Positions 1-8,820 of a DNA stretch of 36,416 nucleotides are shown in pieces; the first letter of the stretch is position 1; each line of letters opens with the position of its first letter. The notes beneath the pieces were generated by a model. The model had not been told where the DNA came from. It was given only the letters and a program-made list of their open reading frames with translations, and did no database searches. This stretch comes from Ferruginibacter sp. (lineage in GTDB: Bacteria > Bacteroidota > Bacteroidia > Chitinophagales > Chitinophagaceae): assembly GCA_025350645.1 (NCBI GenBank), contig JANXXM010000129.1, positions 1-36,416 of the forward strand, written 5' to 3'. The translations under genes and the position numbers were made by a program.

Positions 1-81
1 TATTTTGCCATCTTGCTCTGTACGGCGGAGTCTTTTTAATGTTACCACTTCTTCGTTTGTTAGATCTATTGAGTAAGACAT
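1..81 (-). CDS. N-terminus of a possible helix-turn-helix / IS630-type transposase protein (cut by window edge)
   Basis: Only the first 27 codons lie in the window, starting at an ATG (complement of 79-81) and open to the left edge. The peptide begins MSYSIDLTNEEVV and continues with a basic stretch rich in Lys and Arg. It resembles, from memory, the start of the small winged helix-turn-helix proteins that form the first half of IS630-like transposases in Bacteroidota. No terminal inverted repeat was found in the 68 bases before the next gene. Too little is present to be sure; it could be any small DNA-binding protein. Confidence 0.35.
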   Translation of the reverse strand, partial: MSYSIDLTNEEVVTLKRLRRTEQDGKI

Positions 82-149
82 AAGTATATGTTTGGTTACT
101 CAAAGATATATAATCGGAATTATTTAAGCAAATTAGTATAAATGATTTT

Positions 150-815
150 TTAATCCCGCTTTAGCCAACCTGTAATGCTCATCCTTGGCACATGGGTTAC
201 CAATACCTCATGTGGCAGCAGACTGCTTTTAAAAAAAACCATTTTGCCATTTGTAGGGGCAATAAGTTGAGTATGGTCTTGATGTTGTATGCGCAACTCG
301 CCGCCATCTTTTGCCTGCCAGTTTTCATTAAGATACATAATGATGGAGTATTGCCGGCTGTCATTATTTTTAAACTGATCTATGTGCTGCTTATAAAAAC
401 TACCTGCCTCATACAAAGTATAGTGAAATTCGTAACCGGTAATACCTGTATAACAAGTGCTGTTTAAATGGGCAACAAAAAGATCCATCAAATCAAAAAA
501 AATATTTTCGTATGGGTTATTATGCATCCTGTCCAGCCAATAAATTTTATCCCCTCTCACGAGTTTGTTTTGTACAGCCAGCTTGTTGTTACCTATGCCT
601 GCGTTGCGCAGCAGGCCGCTTGTATATAATTTGGTAAGATTATCTTTTAAATGCCCGGCCAGGTTTGTATTTAAAAAGTTTTCTGCCAGTCCTACTTTAT
701 TTTCTATAAAACTATTTATAAGGGTATTAAAAATCTTTTGCAATAAACTAATTAAGACAGGTTGAAATGGATAAATTATTCTGGTGAAAGTAAAGGTATG
801 TTTAATTACATACAA
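150..815 (-). CDS. 2OG-Fe(II) oxygenase, SM-20/prolyl-4-hydroxylase-like
   Basis: The 221-residue product carries the Fe(II)/2-oxoglutarate dioxygenase signature on a double-stranded beta-helix core. Metal ligands are His144 and Asp146 (HID) and His202 (PHEV); Arg211, in RMSITGW, is the expected 2-oxoglutarate anchor. Such enzymes hydroxylate protein side chains or small molecules in the cytoplasm; the substrate cannot be told here. The first 24 residues look unlike the family, and a TTG at the complement of 741-743 would give an N-terminus MQKIFNTLINSFIENK that fits homologues better, so the true start may be 743. No partner gene is adjacent; it is transcribed away from the hydrolase at 1024. 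Confidence 0.85.
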   Translation of the reverse strand: MYVIKHTFTFTRIIYPFQPVLISLLQKIFNTLINSFIENKVGLAENFLNTNLAGHLKDNLTKLYTSGLLRNAGIGNNKLAVQNKLVRGDKIYWLDRMHNNPYENIFFDLMDLFVAHLNSTCYTGITGYEFHYTLYEAGSFYKQHIDQFKNNDSRQYSIIMYLNENWQAKDGGELRIQHQDHTQLIAPTNGKMVFFKSSLLPHEVLVTHVPRMSITGWLKRD

Positions 816-1023
816 TAAAACTTATTGCAATTTCATAGTTTATTATATAGATTAAAATCGCATTTAATAAAACCGTATTGCTCCAGAAATCCAATATGGC
901 ATTGCATATATCTTTAAATATGGTAAAAAAATATTTATTAAAACAAAATTTCCGTTTTATATATTCCCTAATGCTTCATTTTTGAGTTAAAGAGCGTATT
1001 TTAGCAAAATACAGATCTAAAAT

Positions 1024-1800
1024 ATGAGCTACGAAATAAAAGAAGACGGCAAATTTAAATTTATAGAAGAAGGAGAGGGAGAGATACTTCTGTTACTGCA
1101 TGGCCTCTTTGGTGCATTGAGCAATTTTGCTGATCTTATAGAAAATTTTAAGAAAACAAATAAAGTAGTAGTACCGCTTTTGCCACTGCTGGATATGGAC
1201 CTGCTTAGTACATCTGTGAGCGGTTTGCAAAAATTTGTAAACCGGTTTATAGAACACCGTAATTATAATAATATTAATTTGCTGGGCAATTCTCTTGGCG
1301 GGCATGTAGCATTAGTACATATTTTAAAACATCCTGAAAGAATAAAATCTCTTACACTTACGGGCAGTTCCGGATTGTTTGAAAGTGCTATGGGAGATAC
1401 TTATCCAAAGCGGGGAGATAAAGAATATATACGAAACAAAACTGCTCTTACTTTTTATGACCCTGCAATGGCTACAGAAGAGCTGGTAGATGAAGTTTTT
1501 GAAATAACCAACAACAGAATAAAAGTAATAAAAATTATTTCGCTTGCAAAGAGTGCCATACGCAATAATGTAGGTGATGATCTAAAAAATATAACACAGC
1601 CCACTTGCTTAATATGGGGTAGCAACGATAATATTACGCCAGCTTTTGTAGGAGAAGAATTTCATAAACTCATACCAAATAGCGAACTACATTTTATAGA
1701 TAAATGCGGGCATGCTCCGATGATGGAAGTGCCAGAAGAATTCAATAAAATATTAAGCACATTTTTGGCAAAATTAAAAACACCTGCTGCTACCGTTTAG
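1024..1800 (+). CDS. alpha/beta-fold hydrolase
   Basis: This 258-residue protein shows the complete alpha/beta hydrolase set. LLLLHGLFG near residues 22-30 forms the oxyanion region, the nucleophile elbow GNSLGG contains Ser90, the acid is Asp202 in WGSNDNITP, and the catalytic His is His230 in KCGHAPMMEVP. There is no signal peptide, so it is cytoplasmic. Length and spacing are typical of small esterase/lipase-type hydrolases, and the substrate is unknown. It heads a plus-strand run (CBS protein, POTRA barrel protein, NAD kinase); the gap to the CBS gene is about 70 bases, which permits cotranscription. Confidence 0.9.
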   Translation: MSYEIKEDGKFKFIEEGEGEILLLLHGLFGALSNFADLIENFKKTNKVVVPLLPLLDMDLLSTSVSGLQKFVNRFIEHRNYNNINLLGNSLGGHVALVHILKHPERIKSLTLTGSSGLFESAMGDTYPKRGDKEYIRNKTALTFYDPAMATEELVDEVFEITNNRIKVIKIISLAKSAIRNNVGDDLKNITQPTCLIWGSNDNITPAFVGEEFHKLIPNSELHFIDKCGHAPMMEVPEEFNKILSTFLAKLKTPAATV

Positions 1801-1869
1801 CAGTTTATTTTTGTTTAAAACAATACGGGATTATATTCTTTGCGTATCTTGTTATAAATAAAGTTGCCC

Positions 1870-2532
1870 ATGCTTACAAAAAACCTCATCAATAATAATA
1901 TACCAAGGTTACAGCTACAGGATAGCATAGCAAAGGCTTTGCAGCTTATTACAGATTTTAGGATAACCCATTTACCTGTTGTGGCAGATGATAAATTTTT
2001 AGGTCTTATAAGTGAAGATGACCTGCTGGATGCCGAAGATGAAAAACTACCTATAGAAGTTTTGCAAAATACATTTATACCTGCGGCCGTAAGAGAAGAT
2101 GATCATTTTCTTAATGCTGTAAACAGCAGTATTCTGTTTGATACCAGTGTGGTGCCTGTTATAAATACTGCTAATGAATTTGCAGGCGTTATTACTACAA
2201 ACGATCTTTTAAAAACTCTTGGAAACTTTAGTGGTGCAAACGAAATAGGCGGCATTATTGTAATGGAAATGGAGCGCTCACAATTTGCTATATCTGAAAT
2301 AAGCCGCATTGTAGAAAGTAATGATTGTACCATTTTGCATTTAAACACAACAACGGACCCTCTTACCGGCATTCTCACAGTTACCATTCATATAAATAAT
2401 AAGGAAATAGCTGCTATAGTTGCCACTTTTGAACGATATGATTATGATGTAACTTATTATTTTGGTACAGAAAAATTTGAGAACGAAGTGCAAAGTAATT
2501 ATCAAAATCTCATGAACTATCTGGATATTTAA
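1870..2532 (+). CDS. CBS-domain protein with C-terminal ACT-like region
   Basis: The 220-residue product has two CBS motifs (about residues 3-60 and 65-120, with ITHLPVV and GVITTNDLL signatures) followed by a beta-rich region near 130-205 that looks ACT-like. Such pairs bind adenine nucleotides and sense energy state, but no effector domain is attached. An in-frame TTG lies two codons upstream at 1864; the ATG at 1870 is the more likely start. In many Bacteroidota this gene is found close to NAD kinase, as here; that synteny is recalled rather than checked. Confidence 0.85.
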   Translation: MLTKNLINNNIPRLQLQDSIAKALQLITDFRITHLPVVADDKFLGLISEDDLLDAEDEKLPIEVLQNTFIPAAVREDDHFLNAVNSSILFDTSVVPVINTANEFAGVITTNDLLKTLGNFSGANEIGGIIVMEMERSQFAISEISRIVESNDCTILHLNTTTDPLTGILTVTIHINNKEIAAIVATFERYDYDVTYYFGTEKFENEVQSNYQNLMNYLDI

Positions 2533-2582
2533 AAAGCATATCACATCAAAATAAATTTTCTATCATTATTTACCTGAGGCTG

Positions 2583-4013
2583 ATGTATACATTTTTCAGA
2601 TGTTCATTTCTTTTTCTCTTTTGCATAATTACTACACACTTATATGCACAGGATGTGATAATACCAGATCTTATTACTAGCGGAAATGATTCTTTATCTG
2701 TAAAAATATCTTCTATAAACGTAATAGGCAATAAACATACAAAAACATATATTATATTAAGAGAAATGCAGTTTGCTGCAGGCGATATCCTCCGCAAAGA
2801 TAAACTCTCCGTTAATTTTTTACAGGCCAGAAACCAAGTGTATAATACCAGCCTTTTTACAGAAGTTACAATAGACTCCGTTTTTATAAATGATAGCAGC
2901 CTTGCGGTAAATGTGCATGTAAAAGAACGGTGGTACATTTATCCTTCTCCTGAGTTTCAAATAACGGACAGAAGCTACAATGAATGGATAAAAGTATACA
3001 ATGCAAACTTAAACCGGGTAGTGTACGGCGTAAAATTTGTGCACAATAATTTTAGTGGCAGAAATGATAAGCTGCGTATTTTTTTGTTGAATGGATATGC
3101 AAGGAATATTGCCGTTCGCTATAGTAATCCTTACAGCAACAACAAGCTTAACCAGGGTTTTGGCTTTTCTGCTGGCTTTACACAAAACAGGGAAATAAAC
3201 TACAAAACGAATTTTTACAATAAATTACTGCAATATAAAATTCCTGGTTTTGTACGAAACAGTTTTGGCGCATCTGCATTTATAAGCAGGCGAAATGGCT
3301 TTTTTAAAACCCATGCTTTTTCTGCTGCGCTTAATTATATTATTGTTGCAGATAGTGTAATTACCAAATACAATCCTTCTTATTTTAACGATACAAAAAG
3401 GTATCAGCTTTATCCATCTATAGGGTATGGCTTTAGTTATGTAAATACCAATAATAATAACTACCCTCAAAAAGGAAAAATATACAGCTTTAATGTGAGT
3501 AAAACCGGTACAAGGATAACAGGGGGTATAAATAATTTTACTGTGGGAGGAAGCTATTCTTTGTTTGCGTCCCATGCACATAATTTTTTTAGTGCCGTGG
3601 AAAGTTCTGGTTTTATCCGCCTGCCATTGGAGCAGGCATATATCAACCGCCGGGCAATGGGCTTCGGCGCATTCTATATACGCGGGCTGGAGAATTATGT
3701 AATAGATGGGGTGGCTGCAGGGATTGTAAAATACACGCTCAGTAAAAAACTACTGTCATTTAATATTCCTGTGCCTTTTCATATAAAAGCTTTGCCTGTA
3801 ATACCTGTAAAAATATTTGCCAAAACGTATGCAGATGCAGGCTACAGTTACATAAAAAATACATATAACAGCCGCCTCAATAATAAAATGCTGTATAGTG
3901 CTGGTTTCGGCTTAGATATTCTTACGCTGTACGATATTAATATAAAGCTGGAATACAGTTTTAACCAGTTAGGCCAAAATGGGTTATTTTTGCACGGCAG
4001 AGGTGGCTTTTAA
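2583..4013 (+). CDS. POTRA-domain outer-membrane beta-barrel protein (BamA/TamA-like)
   Basis: The 476-residue protein starts with a signal peptide (hydrophobic run to about residue 22, cut after YAQ). One POTRA domain follows at about residues 40-117, with INVIGNKHTKTYIILREM and ALAVNVHVKE-type strands (SSLAVNVHVKERW). The remainder is rich in alternating aromatic and polar beta strands and ends in Gly-Gly-Phe, as outer-membrane barrels do. With a single POTRA domain it is shorter than true BamA (five POTRAs), so it is better read as a BamA-superfamily 'surface antigen' or translocase relative. It lies 50 bases after the CBS gene and 31 before NAD kinase, probably in one transcript. Confidence 0.8.
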   Translation: MYTFFRCSFLFLFCIITTHLYAQDVIIPDLITSGNDSLSVKISSINVIGNKHTKTYIILREMQFAAGDILRKDKLSVNFLQARNQVYNTSLFTEVTIDSVFINDSSLAVNVHVKERWYIYPSPEFQITDRSYNEWIKVYNANLNRVVYGVKFVHNNFSGRNDKLRIFLLNGYARNIAVRYSNPYSNNKLNQGFGFSAGFTQNREINYKTNFYNKLLQYKIPGFVRNSFGASAFISRRNGFFKTHAFSAALNYIIVADSVITKYNPSYFNDTKRYQLYPSIGYGFSYVNTNNNNYPQKGKIYSFNVSKTGTRITGGINNFTVGGSYSLFASHAHNFFSAVESSGFIRLPLEQAYINRRAMGFGAFYIRGLENYVIDGVAAGIVKYTLSKKLLSFNIPVPFHIKALPVIPVKIFAKTYADAGYSYIKNTYNSRLNNKMLYSAGFGLDILTLYDINIKLEYSFNQLGQNGLFLHGRGGF

Positions 4014-4044
4014 AAACAATATTTAAATAACCTCTTTCATAAGC

Positions 4045-4923
4045 ATGAGAATAGCCATTTATAGCAGGGGTATAGAAAATAACCAGTTACAGGATATACA
4101 AAGTTTAATAAGTTCTCTTAAAATATATGGTGCAGAGCCTGTTTTTTTTCAGGACTTCTTCAACACATTTTATTGTTCCATAAAAATGGAAGGTAGTTAC
4201 TCTACTTTTAGCAGTGCAGATGATCTGGATCTTAGCATTGATTGTATGATAAGCCTTGGCGGTGATGGTACTTTGCTAGATACCGTTACCCTGGTAAAAG
4301 ATACAGGCATACCCGTATTGGGCATAAATTATGGCAGGCTGGGCTTTTTAGCAAGCATAGGCAAAGAAGATTTACATACAGCACTTGCAGCACTGGCACA
4401 ACGAAAATATGTACTGGACAGCAGAACGCTTATACATGTAGATGCCAATATCCCTTTGTTCGGAGATGTTCCTTATGCACTCAATGAATTTTCGCTGCAC
4501 AAAAAAGATATTTCTCCGATGATAAAAATTCATACCTATTTAAACGGAGAGTTTTTAAATACTTATTGGGCAGATGGTATTATACTAGCCACGCCCACAG
4601 GCTCTACAGGTTATTCTCTTAGTTGTGGCGGGCCAGTAGTTTTCCCTGATAGTGCAAGTTTTGTAATTACCCCCATTGCCCCGCATAACCTTAACATACG
4701 CCCCATAATAGTGCCCGATAATACCATTATATCTTTTGAAATAGAAGGCCGAACAGACGGCTTTTTGTGTACGATGGACAGCAGAAGGGAAATTGTACAA
4801 AAAGAAATACAGATAGCGGTAAAAAAAGAAACATTCGGTATAAACCTTATTCGCTTTCATGATAATAATTTTTTGCAAACGCTACGCAATAAATTATCGT
4901 GGGGGCTGGATAAAAGAAATTAA
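4045..4923 (+). CDS. nadK: NAD kinase
   Basis: ATP- (or polyphosphate-) dependent phosphorylation of NAD to NADP in the cytoplasm. The 292-residue protein has the diagnostic GGDGT motif at residues 72-76, NYGRLGFL at 95-102, the conserved Asn-Glu pair at 147-148, and the Gly/Thr-rich loop ATPTGSTGYSLS at 182-193 that contacts NAD. Length matches bacterial NadK/PpnK. The ATG start at 4045 is well placed relative to the MRIAIYSRG opening typical of the family. The upstream neighbours suggest a housekeeping operon. Confidence 0.96.
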   Translation: MRIAIYSRGIENNQLQDIQSLISSLKIYGAEPVFFQDFFNTFYCSIKMEGSYSTFSSADDLDLSIDCMISLGGDGTLLDTVTLVKDTGIPVLGINYGRLGFLASIGKEDLHTALAALAQRKYVLDSRTLIHVDANIPLFGDVPYALNEFSLHKKDISPMIKIHTYLNGEFLNTYWADGIILATPTGSTGYSLSCGGPVVFPDSASFVITPIAPHNLNIRPIIVPDNTIISFEIEGRTDGFLCTMDSRREIVQKEIQIAVKKETFGINLIRFHDNNFLQTLRNKLSWGLDKRN

Positions 4924-5002
4924 TTAAAGAAAAATAATTTAAATCTAATTATCAGTTGAACTCCGTTTATTAAACCGCCACAAAATAATTTGAGCAAAAT
5001 AA

Positions 5003-5983
5003 ATGATGCCATTCACCATAAAAAAAATAAAAAAAGCCTTTATTATTTACTGGGTATTGCTAGCATATATTGTGGCAGCGCTGGTGTGGTGGTTTATTGC
5101 ACTTAACAGGCAAAATACACAAATGAGTTTTTATAAACTGCAGGATGTTAGTAGAAATGATGTAAGCTATATTCCAAAAACTGAAAACATTATAAAAGAA
5201 CAAAAAACAAAAACAGCTCAATACATTGGTGAGGGTGTTACGTTTTTATTATTGATTATAGCAGGCGCCATATTTGTTTTTAGAATAGTAAGGAGGGAGC
5301 TGAGGGTAAGTGCAGAGCAGCAAAATTTTATGGTAGCCATTACCCACGAGTTAAAGACACCTATAGCAGTATCTAAACTAAACCTGGAAACACTTCAAAA
5401 AAGAAAACTGGATGAAACACAGCAGCAGCGGCTGCTTTACAATACACTGCAGGAAACAAACCGGTTAAACACGCTCTGCAATAATATGTTATTATCTTCC
5501 CAGATAGAAGCGGGCGGGTATATTCCAACAAATGAAGAAATTGATTTTTCAGAAACAGTAAACGGATGCATAAATGATTTTAAAACACGCTATCCTGCAA
5601 GAGAGATAACAGCGCAGGTAGAAGAAAATATATTTGTAACAGGCGATGTCTTTTTGTTTCAGATAGCAGTAAATAACCTTATAGAAAATGCTATAAAATA
5701 CTCGCCGAAAGAAAAACCAGTTATAATAAAATTATTTGTTGAAAACCAGACAGCAATTTTAAAAGTTACTGATGAGGGACTGGGCATAAGCGATACTGAA
5801 AAGCAAAAAGTATTCGAAAAATTTTACCGTACAGGCAATGAAGCCACAAAAAGAGCTAAAGGTACCGGGCTGGGTCTTTACCTTGCTAGCCGCATAAGTA
5901 AAAAACATGGTGGCAACATTGCCATACACAATAACCCCGCAGGCGGCAGTATATTTGTACTTTCGTTACATGCAAACGTATAG
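5003..5983 (+). CDS. sensor histidine kinase, two transmembrane segments
   Basis: The 326-residue kinase has TM1 near residues 13-34, a short periplasmic loop of about 40 residues, TM2 near 78-97, and no evident HAMP domain. It continues with a HisKA dimerisation helix carrying phospho-acceptor His115 (THELKTP) and a HATPase_c domain: N-box 224-230, G1 DEGLG 257-261, F-box FEKFYRTG 271-278, G2 GTGLGLYL 287-294. All catalytic motifs are intact. It precedes its likely partner response regulator by about 80 bases. The small periplasmic domain suggests sensing by the membrane segments or a partner protein; the signal is unknown. A second ATG three bases downstream (5006) is an equally good start. 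Confidence 0.92.
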   Translation: MMPFTIKKIKKAFIIYWVLLAYIVAALVWWFIALNRQNTQMSFYKLQDVSRNDVSYIPKTENIIKEQKTKTAQYIGEGVTFLLLIIAGAIFVFRIVRRELRVSAEQQNFMVAITHELKTPIAVSKLNLETLQKRKLDETQQQRLLYNTLQETNRLNTLCNNMLLSSQIEAGGYIPTNEEIDFSETVNGCINDFKTRYPAREITAQVEENIFVTGDVFLFQIAVNNLIENAIKYSPKEKPVIIKLFVENQTAILKVTDEGLGISDTEKQKVFEKFYRTGNEATKRAKGTGLGLYLASRISKKHGGNIAIHNNPAGGSIFVLSLHANV

Positions 5984-6063
5984 TATACACTGTAGTTTTA
6001 AAAAATTCATTTTTACACAATTCATTTTATAAAATTATTTACCCACTTTAAGAAGAAATAATA

Positions 6064-6768
6064 ATGGATAAAAAATATTCTATTTTACTGGTAGAAGACG
6101 AAGAGAATTTACAGGAGGCGCTAAGGCTAAACCTGGAGCTGGAGGGGTATGATGTAAGCAGCAGCTATGATGGAGCACACGCATTAAAAATGGTAAGCCA
6201 GGAGCATTTTGATTTGCTCATTCTGGATGTAATGCTGCCGGAGCTGGATGGAATAAGTGTTTGCGAAACCATACGATTATCTAATACCGAATTACCCATA
6301 TTGATTTTAAGTGCAAAAAACAGCAGTGCAGACAGGGTACTTGGTTTAAAAAAAGGGGCAGATGATTATCTTACAAAACCCTTTAACCTAGAGGAACTTT
6401 TATTGAGAGTAAATAAACTTATTAAAAAAAGTGAGCAATTATCGTTAAAGCAACCCCTGCCCGATTTGTATGAGTTTGGTAAAAATAAAATAGATTTTAA
6501 AGCCTCAGAGTCTGTGAGCAGATCCGGACAAAAAATTATACTTACAAAAAAAGAACTAATGCTGCTGAAATTACTTATTGAAAATAAAAACGAAGTTGTA
6601 CCCAGAGAAAAAATTTTGCAGGCGGTATGGGGTTACAACGTATACCCTACTACCCGTACCATAGATAATTTTATTTTAAGCTTTAGAAAATATTTTGAAG
6701 ATGACAGCCGCAGCCCTGTTTATTTCCATTCTGTAAGAGGTGTGGGGTATAAGTTTACAGATCGATAA
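6064..6768 (+). CDS. OmpR/PhoB-family response regulator
   Basis: The 234-residue regulator has a receiver domain with acidic pocket Glu11/Asp12, phospho-acceptor Asp55 (LLILDVMLPELDG), Ser83 and Lys105 (DYLTKPF). A C-terminal winged-helix DNA-binding domain occupies about residues 138-232 and ends in the usual HSVRGVGYKF. It should be phosphorylated by the kinase encoded just upstream and then bind promoter DNA. The gene order is kinase first, regulator second, both on the plus strand. The target genes cannot be read from the window. Confidence 0.95.
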   Translation: MDKKYSILLVEDEENLQEALRLNLELEGYDVSSSYDGAHALKMVSQEHFDLLILDVMLPELDGISVCETIRLSNTELPILILSAKNSSADRVLGLKKGADDYLTKPFNLEELLLRVNKLIKKSEQLSLKQPLPDLYEFGKNKIDFKASESVSRSGQKIILTKKELMLLKLLIENKNEVVPREKILQAVWGYNVYPTTRTIDNFILSFRKYFEDDSRSPVYFHSVRGVGYKFTDR

Positions 6769-6800
6769 AGCAACCAGCTTTTATTAATTTGTACATTGTT

Positions 6801-8444
6801 TTAACTCCGCTCCATATTGAGCATTTGTATTACAGTTTGCGCCCTTGCATAAATACTGTTTACCTGCTCTGTTTTTTCGAAAGGAGTATATAACTGCCAT
6901 TCAATATCTTTTATTAACTGCACAACAAGCAGGCTGGTATCATTGCCTATACCTGCCTTTTCCATTATGGTACTTATTGTTTTAGTATTGATAGCGGCAC
7001 TGTTATAATTAAATATTTTAGCCAGGTAATCTTTTAATTCTGCATTTAAAATGCTGTAAAAGGTTATGCATTCTTCCTGTAATAAACACTGGGCTGTTTT
7101 TGACAGCGGGTTTTGCTGCGCAGCATTTATTATATTACTAAACTTTTTTTCATGGTTTAAAACAGCTGCATCTGCGGGTAAACGAACGGGTGAATCTTTT
7201 TTCTCTTTCCTGATTAAAAATAATATTAAAGCAACAAAAATAATCCCTGCAATAAGTAAAATAATTAACCATCGCCTTGCAAATAATTTATTAAATATAC
7301 TTTCTTCTTTTTGATGAAAAACAGCAGCCGGGGCTGCGGCAACAGCAGTACTTTTTACAACACTAAAAGGAATTTCTTTTGTACTAAGTATTTTATATGA
7401 TGCAGTAGCAGGATCAAAAAAACTAAAATTTATAGAAGGAAAAATATAATTACCGGTATTTTGTACAGAAAAAGGAATTTCAAATGTTTTGCTGCCGCTA
7501 ATCGGTATGGTGGTTTTATCTGTATTATCTGTAACTTTTAATTCAAAAGCCTCAAAGCCTGCTGGCCACGATATATCTGGGCAGGTAAGCAACTGCATGT
7601 TTCCTTTTCCGGCAATGCTGAGTATAAGTTTTCCTGTTTCCTGTGTAGAAAAATTATTTTTTTCCAGAGTAGCTTCTATTTTAAAGTTACCAACTGCTCC
7701 TTTAAAAGACAATGGTTTACCCTGCTCTGGCAAAGGCTTTACGGTAACGATTAAAGGCTTACTGCTAAGGCTTACATTTTCTGTAACCAGTGCATTAGGA
7801 TCTATAGTATAAGCACCTGTACTGTTACTGCCATTATATTGTACAAATTGTATTCTGTTATCCATAGTAGCCGTTTCCAGTTCTATGGTTCCACTTTGTA
7901 AAGGATACAACTGGGCTTTGCGAATAATATACACGTTATATTCTTTTCCGTTCAGCTTTTCTCTTCCATAATTATTTAACCCGTCATTCTGCTGCATATC
8001 GACCACAGAAAAACCATTGAAGGAAGGATTTTTTGTTAAGTTACTTTCACTTTTTAAACGGGAGTATAATTTGTATGTTGCAAGAATCGGTTCTCCTTCA
8101 TATACACTGGTTTTATCTGTGTGTAGCTTAAGCTGCATATTTCTATTCACTTTTTCCTGCACACTTTCTCCTTTTTTTAAAATATAATCCTCAAACCGGG
8201 CGGCAGGTTGTTCTTCTTCAAAAGGATCTAACCCTGCAAACGGGCTTTGCATTACATTATTATTTTGCCCGCTGTTGTTTTCTACTACATTCACAGTTAC
8301 CCCATTGCTACGGCAAGTTTTACCGGCTATTACAGCGGTAGCACCTGCGATATTTATTTTGCCTTTATGTTTCGGTTTTAAAATATAACTTATGGCTATG
8401 TATTGTTTTACATTACCATTTACAGAGGTCATACCACTTATGGA
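6801..8444 (-). pseudogene. batD: batD remnant, 5' end missing
   Basis: About 548 codons of a BatD protein, the Bacteroidota periplasmic/inner-membrane protein of the Bat (aerotolerance) operon. The readable part starts in the first BatD beta-domain (SISGMTSVNGN, then SYILKPKHKGKINI), continues through repeated Ig-like strands, and has one TM helix near 7210-7275 (WLIILLIAGIIFVALILFLI) plus a cytoplasmic tail to a normal stop. The signal peptide and roughly the first 50-70 residues are absent: reading further upstream runs antisense into a marR gene. An ATG-like start at 8486 would add 14 residues antisense to marR and should not be trusted. The other bat genes, expected upstream, are not in the window. 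The product could not be exported without its signal peptide. Confidence 0.8.
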
Positions 8445-8740
8445 AAGAAGACGGGCAAAGCCAGCAGCAACTTTGCGATGCCACATTTAGAGATAAACCG
8501 AGTATTACAAGATTAGTAGACAACCTGGAAAAATTAAATCTTGTAAAAAGAACATCCAGCAAAACAGACCGGCGGATAAATAAAATATGCCTTACACCCG
8601 AAGCAGTAAAACTGCAGGAACTGAGCATGGAGGTAGCTAACCAGACGCTGAATGAAGCATTGACAGGGGTTACAAACGGACAAATAGAAATAGCAAAAGA
8701 AGTATTGCAGAAAGTTTATGAGAACTTAAATGGTATTTAA
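8432..8740 (+). pseudogene. MarR-family regulator fragment, 5' end missing
   Basis: Plus-strand reading gives YHLWKEDGQSQQQL, then DKPSITRLVDNLEK (recognition helix), the wing with TDRRINKICLTPEA, and a C-terminal dimerisation helix to a TAA at 8738-8740. This is the winged-helix half of a MarR repressor, about 102 of the usual ~150 residues; the N-terminal dimerisation helices and start codon are missing. The missing part ends where the batD remnant begins. It lies 80 bases before an acyl-CoA dehydrogenase gene, and MarR regulators of fatty-acid degradation often sit in such a place in Bacteroidota, so it may once have controlled that gene. No long ORF was reported here because there is no start codon. 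Confidence 0.8.
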
Positions 8741-8820
8741 AAATCATTATAGAATTTTAAAAAAATAAACCGTATTTCAAAATAAATAAACCCGCATTTT
8801 AAAAATAAAAAACTATTGTA

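Noticed and set aside
8445-8486. N-terminal extension of the batD frame beginning with an ATG at the complement of 8484-8486
   Set aside because: These 14 codons are antisense to marR recognition-helix sequence and do not look like a BatD signal peptide; they arise from the junction.
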